From positions 1 to 64,000 of the forward strand of contig CBFFKJ010000003.1 in assembly GCA_965641885.1 (NCBI GenBank): a stretch of DNA of 64,000 nucleotides, written 5' to 3'. Positions 8,007 to 16,215 of the stretch are shown here, one piece after another (position 1 is the stretch's first letter; each line of letters starts with the position of its first letter). Both the position numbers and the translations under genes were made by a program. This DNA comes from Pseudophaeobacter sp965641885 (GTDB lineage Bacteria; Pseudomonadota; Alphaproteobacteria; Rhodobacterales; Rhodobacteraceae). The notes below the pieces were generated by a model that worked only from the letters and a program-made list of their open reading frames with translations, did not search any database and was not told the DNA's origin.

Positions 8007-9104
8007 TCAGCGCTGCTTTAGCCAGAGCTTTAAATCTTCCAGAAGAGCAGCATCTACCGCTGTACCGCTCAATTCAATCCGCTGCGCATCTGGCGTAAAG
8101 CCAAGCCGCAGACCAGCCGCAACCTGCATTGAAACCCGCTCTCCCCTGGCCATCTCAGATCCCGTCGCCTGCCGCAGCCGCGGGGCGGCGGCAGGGGGAG
8201 CTGCGGCAGCCTCTGATGTCTCTAAGGTCTCGCTCAGAGACATGTGTTCGGCCTCAAGAGCCGCGTTGAGCACAGCCAGCTCGTCGGCAGGCAGGCTGCG
8301 CGCGCTCTGTTGCAAAAGGGTTTTCAGGCGCCGCGCAAAGCTTGGGTCATCACTGATCTGACGCACCAGAGCCAGACCCAGCTTTTCACTGATGGCGGTT
8401 GGGAAATACAGCACCGAATCCAGCGCCTCGACCAAAGTGACAAAGCTGCCGATCTTGGATCTCTTGGCGCGCGGCGCATTGGCAAACAACCCCTGCAGCG
8501 CCTTTTTCTGCGTCGCAAAAACCCCCTCTTTGAGGGCCCGAACCGCGATACGAGCGCGTTCGTAGTGAGACAGGTTCACCCGGATCTCATTCTCTTCGAC
8601 CATGGCAATGTAGGCCGCCTGCGCGCTTTCCGGGCGAATGACCAGAGCCTTTATGCGCGCGAATTCAGGCTCTGAAGTCTCAGCATAGAGCCTGCGCAGC
8701 GCGGACAAGCGGCGCCAGCCCGAAATCAATCCCCAGGATTTTCCATCCAGACGCCCCGAAAGCGGCACCACCTCGATCGGCGTCTGCTGGCCGCGACTGC
8801 GGATCGAGGAGACCAAAGCTTCCATGTCGTCTTCGTCCTGGGTGATACGATCGCGCACCAGGTGCGTTTCGTCGATGGCCTCCAGGGCGATCTCTTCGAT
8901 CATCAGCCCCCTGGCGCGGGCACTGCGCAAAACCTCGGACAGCTCTTGCAATGCTGCATGGCTTGAGGCTTCGGAGGCAACCTGTGCAATGGGAGCCTTG
9001 GCCTGCACCGCTGTGACCAGCGAGCCAGACAGCGCAGATTTGCCTTCAGGCGCGCCCGAAAGATAGCCACTTTGTGCAGGGGAAAGCCGTTTGCGTTTTG
9101 CCAT
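8007..9104 (-). CDS. parB: Plasmid partition protein ParB
   Basis: A 365-residue centromere-binding protein. An N-terminal ParB/Spo0J-like domain contains the family pattern RGQQTPIEVV followed by LISGWRRLSALRRL. A middle helix-turn-helix region includes EENEIRVNLSHYERARIAVRAL and the AKRSKIGSFVTLVEAL segment, and a C-terminal low-complexity alanine/proline linker precedes a probable dimerisation tail. ATG at 9104 is chosen because CAAGGAGAT lies just upstream; the open frame extends 45 codons further but without a good start. It follows parA by 53 bases, forming a parAB operon. It would load on the palindromes at 7791 and 12150 and work with ParA to segregate the replicon. Confidence 0.9.
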   Translation of the reverse strand: MAKRKRLSPAQSGYLSGAPEGKSALSGSLVTAVQAKAPIAQVASEASSHAALQELSEVLRSARARGLMIEEIALEAIDETHLVRDRITQDEDDMEALVSSIRSRGQQTPIEVVPLSGRLDGKSWGLISGWRRLSALRRLYAETSEPEFARIKALVIRPESAQAAYIAMVEENEIRVNLSHYERARIAVRALKEGVFATQKKALQGLFANAPRAKRSKIGSFVTLVEALDSVLYFPTAISEKLGLALVRQISDDPSFARRLKTLLQQSARSLPADELAVLNAALEAEHMSLSETLETSEAAAAPPAAAPRLRQATGSEMARGERVSMQVAAGLRLGFTPDAQRIELSGTAVDAALLEDLKLWLKQR

Positions 9105-9157
9105 GTTCCAAATCTCCTTGCAGGATCTGACCCTGCGCCCTTTGTCCTGTGAACGCC

Positions 9158-10597
9158 TTAAGCGCCCGTTCGCGCCTCTTGCGCCAAAGCCGCCTCTTCT
9201 TGCTGCACCGCCAGTTCGGCCAGTTCTGCCCGGCGCCAAACCCCCAGCAGCAGCCGTTTAAAGGCCGCATAGGTGGCATCAAATGTTTCGCGCCCCCTCG
9301 CATAGGTCTCACGGTTGAAATCGCGGTAGTCCGCCTCATAGATCCCCGAGACCTGCTCACCGACCTGACCTATGAGGGCGGTGTAATCCTGTTTATGTGG
9401 GCTAAGTACGGGCCCCATATAGGCCTGCATCAGCCCGGCCAGCTCGCCCTGTTGCGCGCCGTCATAACGGGTGATGACCGCGCGCACCGCGTCCCATTCA
9501 AACCCCATCTCAGGCCGGCCCAAGGCCCGCGCTGCCAGGTTCTCGCCCTCCTCGATCGAGGCAAAGGTGGAATGCAGCATGTCAAAAAAGCGTCCGGTGC
9601 TGTCGAACTCCAGAAAGGAGGCCCCCATCGGCACCAGCAGAATATCAGAGGCCGCCAGCCCGTTGATGGTCAGGTATCCCAGCGCCGGGGGCGTGTCGAT
9701 AAAGACGAGGTCATAATCATCCAGCACGCCATCCGCTGCGAGCCGGTCGGTGAGCGCATCCCAAAGCTTCCAGGCGCGCGCAGCCATGCGCCAGACCGGG
9801 ATCTGAAATTCGGCCCAGTAGAGGTTCAGCTGGGCGCCTATGAGATCAATATTGGGCCAGTGGGTGCCCTGAATGACATCCTGCGCCGTCATCTCCATGG
9901 CGGCTGACAGCGCCTCCTCCAGCGGCTGTGGCGCCTCGCCACGATCCAGACGGCGCTGATTGTCCGCCCGCAGATGTTCGCCGTAGTGGCGCGCCAGCAG
10001 CGGAAAGGCGGTTTGCCACTCGTCCTCTACCTTGCCGCCAAAGATTGAGGTCATCGAGCCCTGGCTGTCCAGATCGATCACCAGCACCTTGTAGCCGTCA
10101 AGTGCTGCCGACATTGCCAGATGCGCCGCCGTTGAGGTCTTGCCGACGCCGCCTTTGAAATTGGCCACCGCAACGAGTTTGGCCGGCAGGCCCTTGGGGC
10201 GATACGGAGTGTAGTCTTTTGCCTTGGAACCCTGCGCGCCAAAATGCGCCCTGAGCACCAGCACCTCGTCGAGGGTGAACCATTTGGCGCCGCCTTCGGT
10301 TTCCGAGCGCCCCTGCGGCAGATCGGGATTGGCCTTGAGCACCCGACGAAAATGGGCCTGGGCTACCGGGATCAGATAGCGGGTGATCTCCCAGGTGGAG
10401 AACAGACGCAGCTCTTTGCGGCCCTCGTCGTTCATGCCCCGGCTGTAAAGATCTGCCCGGCCCCGGGCGCAGCCCTCGGCAATCGCAGCAAAGCCTTCGG
10501 TGCTGGTGGGGCTGTCCAGTTCGGCCAGAGCAACATCCGGATCAATGTTGAAATAGGGTGGCAGACCAGAGGTGCCCTTGTGGATATCTTTTGCCAT
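9158..10597 (-). CDS. parA: Plasmid partition ATPase ParA
   Basis: A 479-residue partition ATPase of the large type with an N-terminal helix-turn-helix extension (about residues 1-135). The deviant Walker A motif KGGVGKT is at 148-154, Walker A' DLDSQGSMT near 175-183, and Walker B VFIDTPPALG near 290. Large ParA proteins of this kind often also repress their own operon through the N-terminal domain. It starts with ATG at 10597 and is divergent from repA across the origin region. Its 3' end contains a 13-base half copy of the putative parS palindrome. Confidence 0.92.
   Translation of the reverse strand: MAKDIHKGTSGLPPYFNIDPDVALAELDSPTSTEGFAAIAEGCARGRADLYSRGMNDEGRKELRLFSTWEITRYLIPVAQAHFRRVLKANPDLPQGRSETEGGAKWFTLDEVLVLRAHFGAQGSKAKDYTPYRPKGLPAKLVAVANFKGGVGKTSTAAHLAMSAALDGYKVLVIDLDSQGSMTSIFGGKVEDEWQTAFPLLARHYGEHLRADNQRRLDRGEAPQPLEEALSAAMEMTAQDVIQGTHWPNIDLIGAQLNLYWAEFQIPVWRMAARAWKLWDALTDRLAADGVLDDYDLVFIDTPPALGYLTINGLAASDILLVPMGASFLEFDSTGRFFDMLHSTFASIEEGENLAARALGRPEMGFEWDAVRAVITRYDGAQQGELAGLMQAYMGPVLSPHKQDYTALIGQVGEQVSGIYEADYRDFNRETYARGRETFDATYAAFKRLLLGVWRRAELAELAVQQEEAALAQEARTGA
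9280..9292. repeat. Half copy of the parS-like palindrome inside parA
   Basis: The 13 bases CAAATGTTTCGCG are identical to one arm of the palindrome at 7791-7816; the second arm is absent. It encodes RETFD within ParA, so part of the match could be coincidental. Confidence 0.4.
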
Positions 10598-10916
10598 GAT
10601 GTTGTGCCCATCTGTGACGCCGCTGAAGGCTGCGCAATTTTGATTGGGCGTGACAGGGCTATTTGACAGCCAATGTAACGCCTTTATGCTCTGGTATCAG
10701 AAAAGGCAGCACATGGGAAGAATGTAGGCACACCTTTTTCTTTTTCTAAGCAAATCAGGCTTTTGTACAGGCTCCGGGCGGGGGTTTTTGCACGGCTGTC
10801 AGAGCGTTGAAATTTTTCTGCTCTGTTATTTATGAGTTATATATATGTTAAGGGGCCGGACGCTGGCAAGCAGAGCCCTTGTTTTATTGGCTTTTGGGAG
10901 GTCTTTTTTGCTTTGG

Positions 10917-10982
10917 GTGACTCTGAAACCCCGTTGAAGTGACTCCAAACCCCCGAAGAAGCGATTCCGGAACCCCGTTGAG
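10917..10982 (+). repeat. Three tandem 22-base iterons
   Basis: Units start at 10917, 10939 and 10961 with no spacer. The first two begin GTGACTC and the third GCGATTC. All carry a central A/C-rich block (AAACCCC, AAACCCCC, GAACCCC) and end GTTGAA, GAAGAA or GTTGAG. Placement between an AT-rich tract and a DnaA box fits RepA-binding iterons. Confidence 0.75.
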
Positions 10983-10988
10983 AATGCA

Positions 10989-10997
10989 TGTGGATAA
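10989..10997 (-). promoter_or_regulatory. DnaA box
   Basis: TGTGGATAA on the plus strand is TTATCCACA on the minus strand, a perfect match to the bacterial DnaA box, 6 bases after the last iteron. Confidence 0.7.
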
Positions 10998-11099
10998 CTC
11001 TAGGGTAGGCGTAATCAAAACCACGAAAACGAGTCACCCCGGGGCGCTAGCAAAATCAGGCGCAGCAACCGGGGGGCAGGCAGAGCGGGCAGGGCAGAT

Positions 11100-12110
11100 A
11101 TGAGTGTAGTCGCGGCAGCTGGAGGCTATCCGCCCGAAGGGCAGGGGGATTTTTTCCTGTGCGATGTCTTTGACGCCATTCCCAAGAATGATCTGGCCTC
11201 GATGGAGCATCCGCTGTTTTCTCTGGGCACCCGGCCCGATCGGCGCATTCTGAATTACCAGCATAACGGCACCGAGATCACCGTGGTTCCCAGCGTCAAA
11301 GGATTGGCGACGATCCATGATAAGGACATTCTGATCTTCTGCGTCAGCCAGCTGATGGCGGCGCTGAATGCCGGACGGCAAGTCAGCCGTACTCTGCATC
11401 TGAAGGCGCATGATCTGTTGATTGCCACCAACCGCGAAACCAGTGGCGATGCTTACCGGCGTTTGCGCGAAAGTTTTGAACGTCTGGCCGGCACCCGCAT
11501 CACCACCAATATTGTCACCGGCGGCCATGAGGTCACCTCGGGCTTTGGCCTTATTGAATCCTGGGAGATCGTGCGCAAGGCACGCGGCGGACGCATGGTG
11601 AATGTGTCGGTGACGCTGTCGGACTGGCTGTTTCGGGCGGTGCTGTCAAAGTCGGTGCTGACGCTGAGCCGTGATTATTTCCGCCTGCGCAAACCTCTTG
11701 AGCGCCGGATCTATGAGCTGACCCGCAAACACTGTGGGCGGCAACAGGCCTGGACGATTTCAGTGGAAACCCTGCTAAAGAAATCCGGCTCCGCCAGCCC
11801 GCGCCGGGTCTTTCGCAAGATGGTGCGCGACATGATTGCCGCACAGCCCCTGCCGGATTACGCCATGGAAGAGCTGCCCGGTGACCTGATCCGGTTCTCG
11901 CAAAAACACGCGGTGACAGAGCCCGGTGTCGGGGATGCGCCGGTGTTGAAATCCGCCACGCTGGAGCGTGCACGAAGCCTGATGCCCGGCGCTGATGTCT
12001 ATGCGCTGGAGGCGGAGTGGCGGGCGATGTGGGCGCGTTCAGGGCGGCCGCGCCTGCGCCAGGCGGATGCCGCTTTCCTGGGCTGGGTCAAGAAACACAG
12101 CGAAGATTAG
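11100..12110 (+). CDS. repA: Replication initiator protein RepA (RPA family)
   Basis: A 336-residue initiator. Recognisable family segments are HPLFSLGTRPDRRILNYQHNG near the N terminus, GLATIHDKDILIFCVSQLM, and LRKPLERRIYELTRKHCG in the second winged-helix region. This is the replication initiator A family common on alphaproteobacterial plasmids, including the RepA type of roseobacters. It would bind the iterons at 10917-10982 and open the AT-rich tract with DnaA. The gene is divergent from parAB, as in other RepA-type roseobacter replicons. A basic C-terminal segment ends the protein. Start is ATG at 11100. Confidence 0.92.
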   Translation: MSVVAAAGGYPPEGQGDFFLCDVFDAIPKNDLASMEHPLFSLGTRPDRRILNYQHNGTEITVVPSVKGLATIHDKDILIFCVSQLMAALNAGRQVSRTLHLKAHDLLIATNRETSGDAYRRLRESFERLAGTRITTNIVTGGHEVTSGFGLIESWEIVRKARGGRMVNVSVTLSDWLFRAVLSKSVLTLSRDYFRLRKPLERRIYELTRKHCGRQQAWTISVETLLKKSGSASPRRVFRKMVRDMIAAQPLPDYAMEELPGDLIRFSQKHAVTEPGVGDAPVLKSATLERARSLMPGADVYALEAEWRAMWARSGRPRLRQADAAFLGWVKKHSED

Positions 12111-12149
12111 GCCCTAAATAGGGGGTTTTGACTCTGGTTTTATGCCGGA

Positions 12150-12171
12150 AATGTTTCGCACGCGAAACATT
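12150..12171. promoter_or_regulatory. parS: 22-base palindrome, second probable parS site (parS-2)
   Basis: AATGTTTCGCA is followed by CGCGAAACATT: ten of eleven positions pair, with one mismatch at the centre. It repeats the core of the palindrome at 7791-7816 and lies 40 bases after the repA stop, so the two copies bracket the replication-partition module. Confidence 0.68.
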
Positions 12172-12214
12172 CGCAGTATCCTTTCGCCGGCCCTCCGTCA
12201 GAGCCAGCCTTCCG

Positions 12215-13462
12215 TTAGAGGCGGATCTGTTTTGCTGCCGGCACCAGCGCATTGATCTGGGCAATATGTTCGGGCAGGCAGTGGCTGAGGAAGTCGTAAT
12301 TCTGCACAACATGCGCCCGGGCTGCCGGCCCCAGATGGGCATAGTCACCGGGGTTGGCCAGCACGTCCACCACCTGGTTTGCCAGCGCGGCCGGGTCAAA
12401 GAAATCCACCAGCATGCCGGTCTCCTTATGGGTCACAGCCTCGCGCACCGGCGCCACATCAGCGGCCACCACGGTGGCCTGCATCGACATGGCCTCAAGC
12501 AAAGACCAGCTGAGCACAAAGGGCATGGTCAGATAGATATGGCAGCGGCTGATGCGAATGATCTTGCAGAGATCATCGTAGGGCACCCTGCCCAGGAAAT
12601 GCACCCGGCTCCAGTCGACGCGGTCTCCCAGTTCCGCCTCCATCTCGCCGCGCAGCCCCTCGGGGTGTTTGCTCTCGGCGCCATAAGAGGTCTCATTGCC
12701 GCCGATCATCACGATGCGGGCCTTGGGGCGCTGCGCCAGAATTTCGGGCAGGGCGCGCATCATGATGTGAAAGCCACGGGCGCGTTCCATGTTGCGCGCC
12801 ACATAGGTGACCACCTCATCGGCGCGACTGAGGGGCTGTTTCAGCCGACCCAGACCGATGCTGGCCGTGGGGTCGGGGAGCAGCCGGTCGGTGCGGATGC
12901 CGTCATGGCTGACATACATGCGGTCATGAAAGCTTTTTGGGAAGCGGTCGCGCTGCCAATAGGTGGGGGTATGCCCCAGATCGACAGAATCTATGCTGAC
13001 ATAGGGCACCGTGTTGCGCGCCTTGGCAAAAAAGCCGGCCTGATCATTGACCGGGCTTTCGGGATCAAACCCGACCAGCCCGCCGCGGGTTCGATAGAAA
13101 TACTCAAAAAAGCCGATCAGCGGCACATCCGGCCAGATCTCTTTCATGAACAAGAGCTCCCCCCAGCCGGTATGGCCAATGATGATGTCCGGTTTGAACC
13201 CCTGGTCCTTTTCAAACTGGCGCATCGCAAGGGCGGCGCCGAGGCCCGCGCCGGCCGCGGCCTCCCAATTCTTGGAGAGACCATAGGCATCGGCGGCGGG
13301 CTTTTGATGCGTGCGGTAGCTGAGGGTTTTGACGCCTTTGATCTGGATATCGCGGCGCTGGGTCAGAAAGACAATCTGGTGCTGCTCCTGCTGCGCCGTC
13401 AGCCATGTGATCATTTCGCGGTATTGGCCGGGCATATTCTGGTGGACAAAGAGCAGTTTCAT
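12215..13462 (-). CDS. Family 4 glycosyltransferase
   Basis: A 415-residue GT-B glycosyltransferase. It begins MKLLFVHQNMPGQYREM, the opening of the PF12000-type N-terminal domain, and has a C-terminal group-1 transferase domain with FVLSWSLLEAMS, the acidic motif region of the donor site. ATG at 13462 is chosen because the paralogue at 22656-23906 starts at the same place; the open frame runs much further upstream but with non-conserved sequence over the rml promoter region. The two paralogues are similar along their whole length, including IGHTGWGELLF and ARNMERARGFH. Divergent from rmlC, it may add rhamnose or a neighbouring sugar; the donor is unknown. Confidence 0.85.
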   Translation of the reverse strand: MKLLFVHQNMPGQYREMITWLTAQQEQHQIVFLTQRRDIQIKGVKTLSYRTHQKPAADAYGLSKNWEAAAGAGLGAALAMRQFEKDQGFKPDIIIGHTGWGELLFMKEIWPDVPLIGFFEYFYRTRGGLVGFDPESPVNDQAGFFAKARNTVPYVSIDSVDLGHTPTYWQRDRFPKSFHDRMYVSHDGIRTDRLLPDPTASIGLGRLKQPLSRADEVVTYVARNMERARGFHIMMRALPEILAQRPKARIVMIGGNETSYGAESKHPEGLRGEMEAELGDRVDWSRVHFLGRVPYDDLCKIIRISRCHIYLTMPFVLSWSLLEAMSMQATVVAADVAPVREAVTHKETGMLVDFFDPAALANQVVDVLANPGDYAHLGPAARAHVVQNYDFLSHCLPEHIAQINALVPAAKQIRL

Positions 13463-13640
13463 AAAGCGGCCTTTAAACGGACAGAGGGATGTGCCCCATG
13501 CTTGCCGCCTCAGCGCCAGACTGGCAAGGGGAGGACTGGTAAGGGAGGGCGTAGCGCACGGTTTCCCGGTGACAACACAGGTCGGCGTTGCTAAGGATAG
13601 GCTAGCTTTATTAAACGGAAATTTATAGAAAGGGCAGGCC

Positions 13641-14219
13641 GTGCAGATTGAGGATACACCGCTTTTTGGCGTTAAAATTCTGACCCCGGCCCGGTTTGGG
13701 GATGCGCGTGGCTTTTTTAGTGAAAGCTGGAATAAGCAGCGCTTTGCAGACCAGGGAATTGATCTGGATTTTGTGCAGGACAACCATTCGCTCTCGGCCG
13801 AACCCGGCACGTTGCGCGGTCTGCATTTCCAGGCGCCGCCCCACGCGCAGGATAAACTGGTGCGCTGTGGTCAGGGCGCCCTGTTTGATGTGGCGGTGGA
13901 CATTCGCAAGGGCTCGCCCAGCTATGGGCAGTGGTTCGGGGTTGAGCTGAGCGCTGAGAACGGCAAGCAGCTTTTGGTGCCCCGGGGGTTTTTGCATGGC
14001 TTCATCACCCGCGCGCCACAGACCGAAGTTGTTTACAAATGCACCGACTACTATGCGCCCGACTGTGATGGCGCGGTGGCCTGGAACAGCTGCGGCATCG
14101 ACTGGGGGCTTGGCAGCAGGTCTGGCAGCGGTTCTGATGCGGCTCCAATATTGTCAGAGAAGGATGCCGTCGCGCCTGCATTGGCGGATTTCGACAGTCC
14201 CTTCACCTGGGAAGGATAA
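13641..14219 (+). CDS. rmlC: dTDP-4-dehydrorhamnose 3,5-epimerase
   Basis: A 192-residue cupin enzyme for the third step of dTDP-L-rhamnose synthesis. It carries the family motifs GFFSESWN, LRGLHFQ with the catalytic histidine, and PRGFLHGF. The length fits the family, with a small extra Gly/Ser-rich patch near residue 155 (GLGSRSGSGSD). The start is GTG at 13641 with AAAGGGC upstream. First gene of an rmlC-rmlB-rmlD-rmlA operon; only 3 bases separate its stop from rmlB. Confidence 0.95.
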   Translation: MQIEDTPLFGVKILTPARFGDARGFFSESWNKQRFADQGIDLDFVQDNHSLSAEPGTLRGLHFQAPPHAQDKLVRCGQGALFDVAVDIRKGSPSYGQWFGVELSAENGKQLLVPRGFLHGFITRAPQTEVVYKCTDYYAPDCDGAVAWNSCGIDWGLGSRSGSGSDAAPILSEKDAVAPALADFDSPFTWEG

Positions 14220-14222
14220 GGC

Positions 14223-15278
14223 ATGAAAATTCTTGTGACCGGTGGCGCCGGCTTTATCGGGTCCGCCGTGGTGCGCCGTGCAATTGCGGATGGCCATCAG
14301 GTGGTCAATCTGGATGCGCTCACCTATGCCGCCTGCCTTGAGAACGTGGCAAGCGTCTCGCAGGATGCCAATTACGCCTTTGAGCAGGCTGACATTCGCG
14401 ACCGGGCGGCGCTGGATCGGGTTTTTGCGGCCCATGCACCGGATCTGGTGATGCATCTGGCCGCCGAGAGCCATGTGGACCGCTCGATCGACGGCCCCGG
14501 AGATTTTATCGAGACCAATATCACCGGCACCTTTAATATGCTCGAGGCGGCCCGCAAATACTGGCAAGAGGCCGGCCGGCCCGCGACTTTCCGTTTTCAC
14601 CATATCTCGACCGATGAGGTCTATGGCTCGCTGCCCGCCGACCCAAGCGTGCAGTTCACCGAAGAGACCGCCTATGATCCGCGCTCGCCCTATTCCGCCA
14701 GTAAGGCGGCGTCAGATCATCTGGTGCGCGCCTGGGCCGAGACCTATGGGCTGCCGGTGGTGCTGACCAATTGTTCCAACAATTACGGCCCCTTCCATTT
14801 TCCCGAAAAGCTGGTGCCGGTGGTGATCCTGAACGCGCTGGCCGGCAAGGCGCTGCCGATCTATGGCGATGGCTCAAACGTGCGCGACTGGCTCTATGTT
14901 GAGGACCACGCCGACGCGCTGCTGCTGGTGCTGCAAAAGGGCGTGTTGGGGCGCAGCTATAATATCGGCGGCGAGAATGAGTGTTCCAACCTTGAGCTGG
15001 TGCAGACGCTCTGTACCATCCTGGATGAGAAACGCCCGCGCAGTGATGGTCTGTCTTACAAAGACCAGATCAGCTTTGTCACCGACCGCCCCGGCCATGA
15101 CGCACGCTACGCTATTGATCCCTCCCGCATTCGCGACGAGCTGGGCTGGCGGCCCAGCGTCACCGTCGCCGAAGGTCTGGAGAAAACCGTTCAATGGTAT
15201 CTGGACAACGAGGCCTGGTGGCGGGCGTTGCAAAACCGGGCAGGCGTTGGCGAGAGATTGGGAACCGGCAAGACGTGA
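14223..15278 (+). CDS. rmlB: dTDP-glucose 4,6-dehydratase
   Basis: A 351-residue short-chain dehydrogenase/reductase enzyme that converts dTDP-glucose to dTDP-4-keto-6-deoxyglucose using bound NAD. It shows the nucleotide-binding VTGGAGFIGSAVV at the N terminus, HLAAESHVDRSI, the STDEVYG loop, and the catalytic YSASK (Y-x-x-x-K). RDWLYVEDHADAL near residue 220 is typical of RmlB. It follows rmlC closely and precedes rmlD by 73 bases in the same operon. Confidence 0.96.
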   Translation: MKILVTGGAGFIGSAVVRRAIADGHQVVNLDALTYAACLENVASVSQDANYAFEQADIRDRAALDRVFAAHAPDLVMHLAAESHVDRSIDGPGDFIETNITGTFNMLEAARKYWQEAGRPATFRFHHISTDEVYGSLPADPSVQFTEETAYDPRSPYSASKAASDHLVRAWAETYGLPVVLTNCSNNYGPFHFPEKLVPVVILNALAGKALPIYGDGSNVRDWLYVEDHADALLLVLQKGVLGRSYNIGGENECSNLELVQTLCTILDEKRPRSDGLSYKDQISFVTDRPGHDARYAIDPSRIRDELGWRPSVTVAEGLEKTVQWYLDNEAWWRALQNRAGVGERLGTGKT

Positions 15279-15351
15279 CACAGGGCAGGGTGTCTCTGCC
15301 TGCCCTGCGGGGCCGGGTGGGTTTGATCTTTTGGCGCAAAGGAAAATCAGC

Positions 15352-16215
15352 ATGAGCATTCTCGTCTTTGGAAAAACCGGCCAGCTGGCCCTTGAGTTAA
15401 CGCGTGAGCTGGCGCTGCAGGGAGAATTCACCTGTCTGGGGCGGGACCAGGCGGATCTGTCGGATCCTGCGGCCTGCGCCGCCCTGATCGGCGAGATGCG
15501 CCCCAGGGCAGTGATCAATGCCGCCGCCTACACGGCCGTGGATAAGGCCGAAGAGGACGAGGCCCTTGCCTGCGTGGTCAATGGCGACACACCGGGTGCG
15601 CTGGCGCGCGCCTGTGCTGCGCTGGATATTCCCTTTGTGCATGTCTCTACCGACTATGTTTTTGACGGCTCTGGCGAGACGCCCTGGCGCGAGAGCGACC
15701 CGGTGGCGCCGCTCAATGCCTATGGCCGCTCCAAACTTTTGGGCGAAGAGGCGGTGCGTGCTGCCGGCGGCCGCTTTGCCATTCTGCGGACCTCCTGGGT
15801 GGTCTCCTGCCATGGCAATAATTTTGTGAAGACCATGTTGCGGCTGGGCGCTGAGCGGGATCGCCTGACGATTGTGGCGGATCAGATTGGCGCGCCTACG
15901 GCGGCGCGCGATATTGCCCGCACCTGTCTGGAGGTGGCGCGCCAGCTGGCCGAGGATCCGGCTAAATCCGGCACCTACCACTATGCGGGCGCCCCCGAGA
16001 CCTCTTGGGCCGGCTTTGCCAGAGAGATCTTTTCCCGCGCTGATCTGAGTTGCGATGTCGAGGATATTCCCTCGGCTGCCTATCCGACGCCGGCGCCACG
16101 GCCGCTGAACTCAAGGCTTGATTGTGCCTTGTTAGAAACTGTTTTTGGCATCTCGCGCCCGGATTGGCGCCACGGCCTTGATGCTATTTTAAAAGATTTG
16201 GAGGTCGCGACATGA
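15352..16215 (+). CDS. rmlD: dTDP-4-dehydrorhamnose reductase
   Basis: A 287-residue SDR-fold reductase for the last step to dTDP-L-rhamnose. It opens MSILVFGKTGQLALEL with the GxxGQL motif, then has NAAAYTAVDKAE, VHVSTDYVFDG and YGRSK (Y-x-x-x-K), all classic RmlD signatures. The ATG at 15352 is preceded by AAAGGAAAA, which fixes the start although the same frame is open from further upstream. The stop overlaps rmlA as ATGA. Confidence 0.95.
   Translation: MSILVFGKTGQLALELTRELALQGEFTCLGRDQADLSDPAACAALIGEMRPRAVINAAAYTAVDKAEEDEALACVVNGDTPGALARACAALDIPFVHVSTDYVFDGSGETPWRESDPVAPLNAYGRSKLLGEEAVRAAGGRFAILRTSWVVSCHGNNFVKTMLRLGAERDRLTIVADQIGAPTAARDIARTCLEVARQLAEDPAKSGTYHYAGAPETSWAGFAREIFSRADLSCDVEDIPSAAYPTPAPRPLNSRLDCALLETVFGISRPDWRHGLDAILKDLEVAT

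Larger units (their letters stand above)
10598..11099. other. Replication origin region between parA and repA
   Basis: A 502-base non-coding stretch with the parts of an iteron origin. An AT-rich tract (about 10808-10852, with TTATATATATG) could be the melting region. Three contiguous 22-base iterons occupy 10917-10982. A perfect DnaA box follows at 10989-10997. A partial inverted iteron core GAGTCAC at 11031-11037 lies shortly before the repA start and could be the operator for RepA autoregulation. Both divergent genes must be promoted from here; I do not call specific -35/-10 boxes. Confidence 0.75.

Noticed and set aside
12128..13594. Plus-strand open frame of 488 codons
   Set aside because: Antisense to a GT4 gene with a paralogue in the window; it also runs through the parS palindrome.
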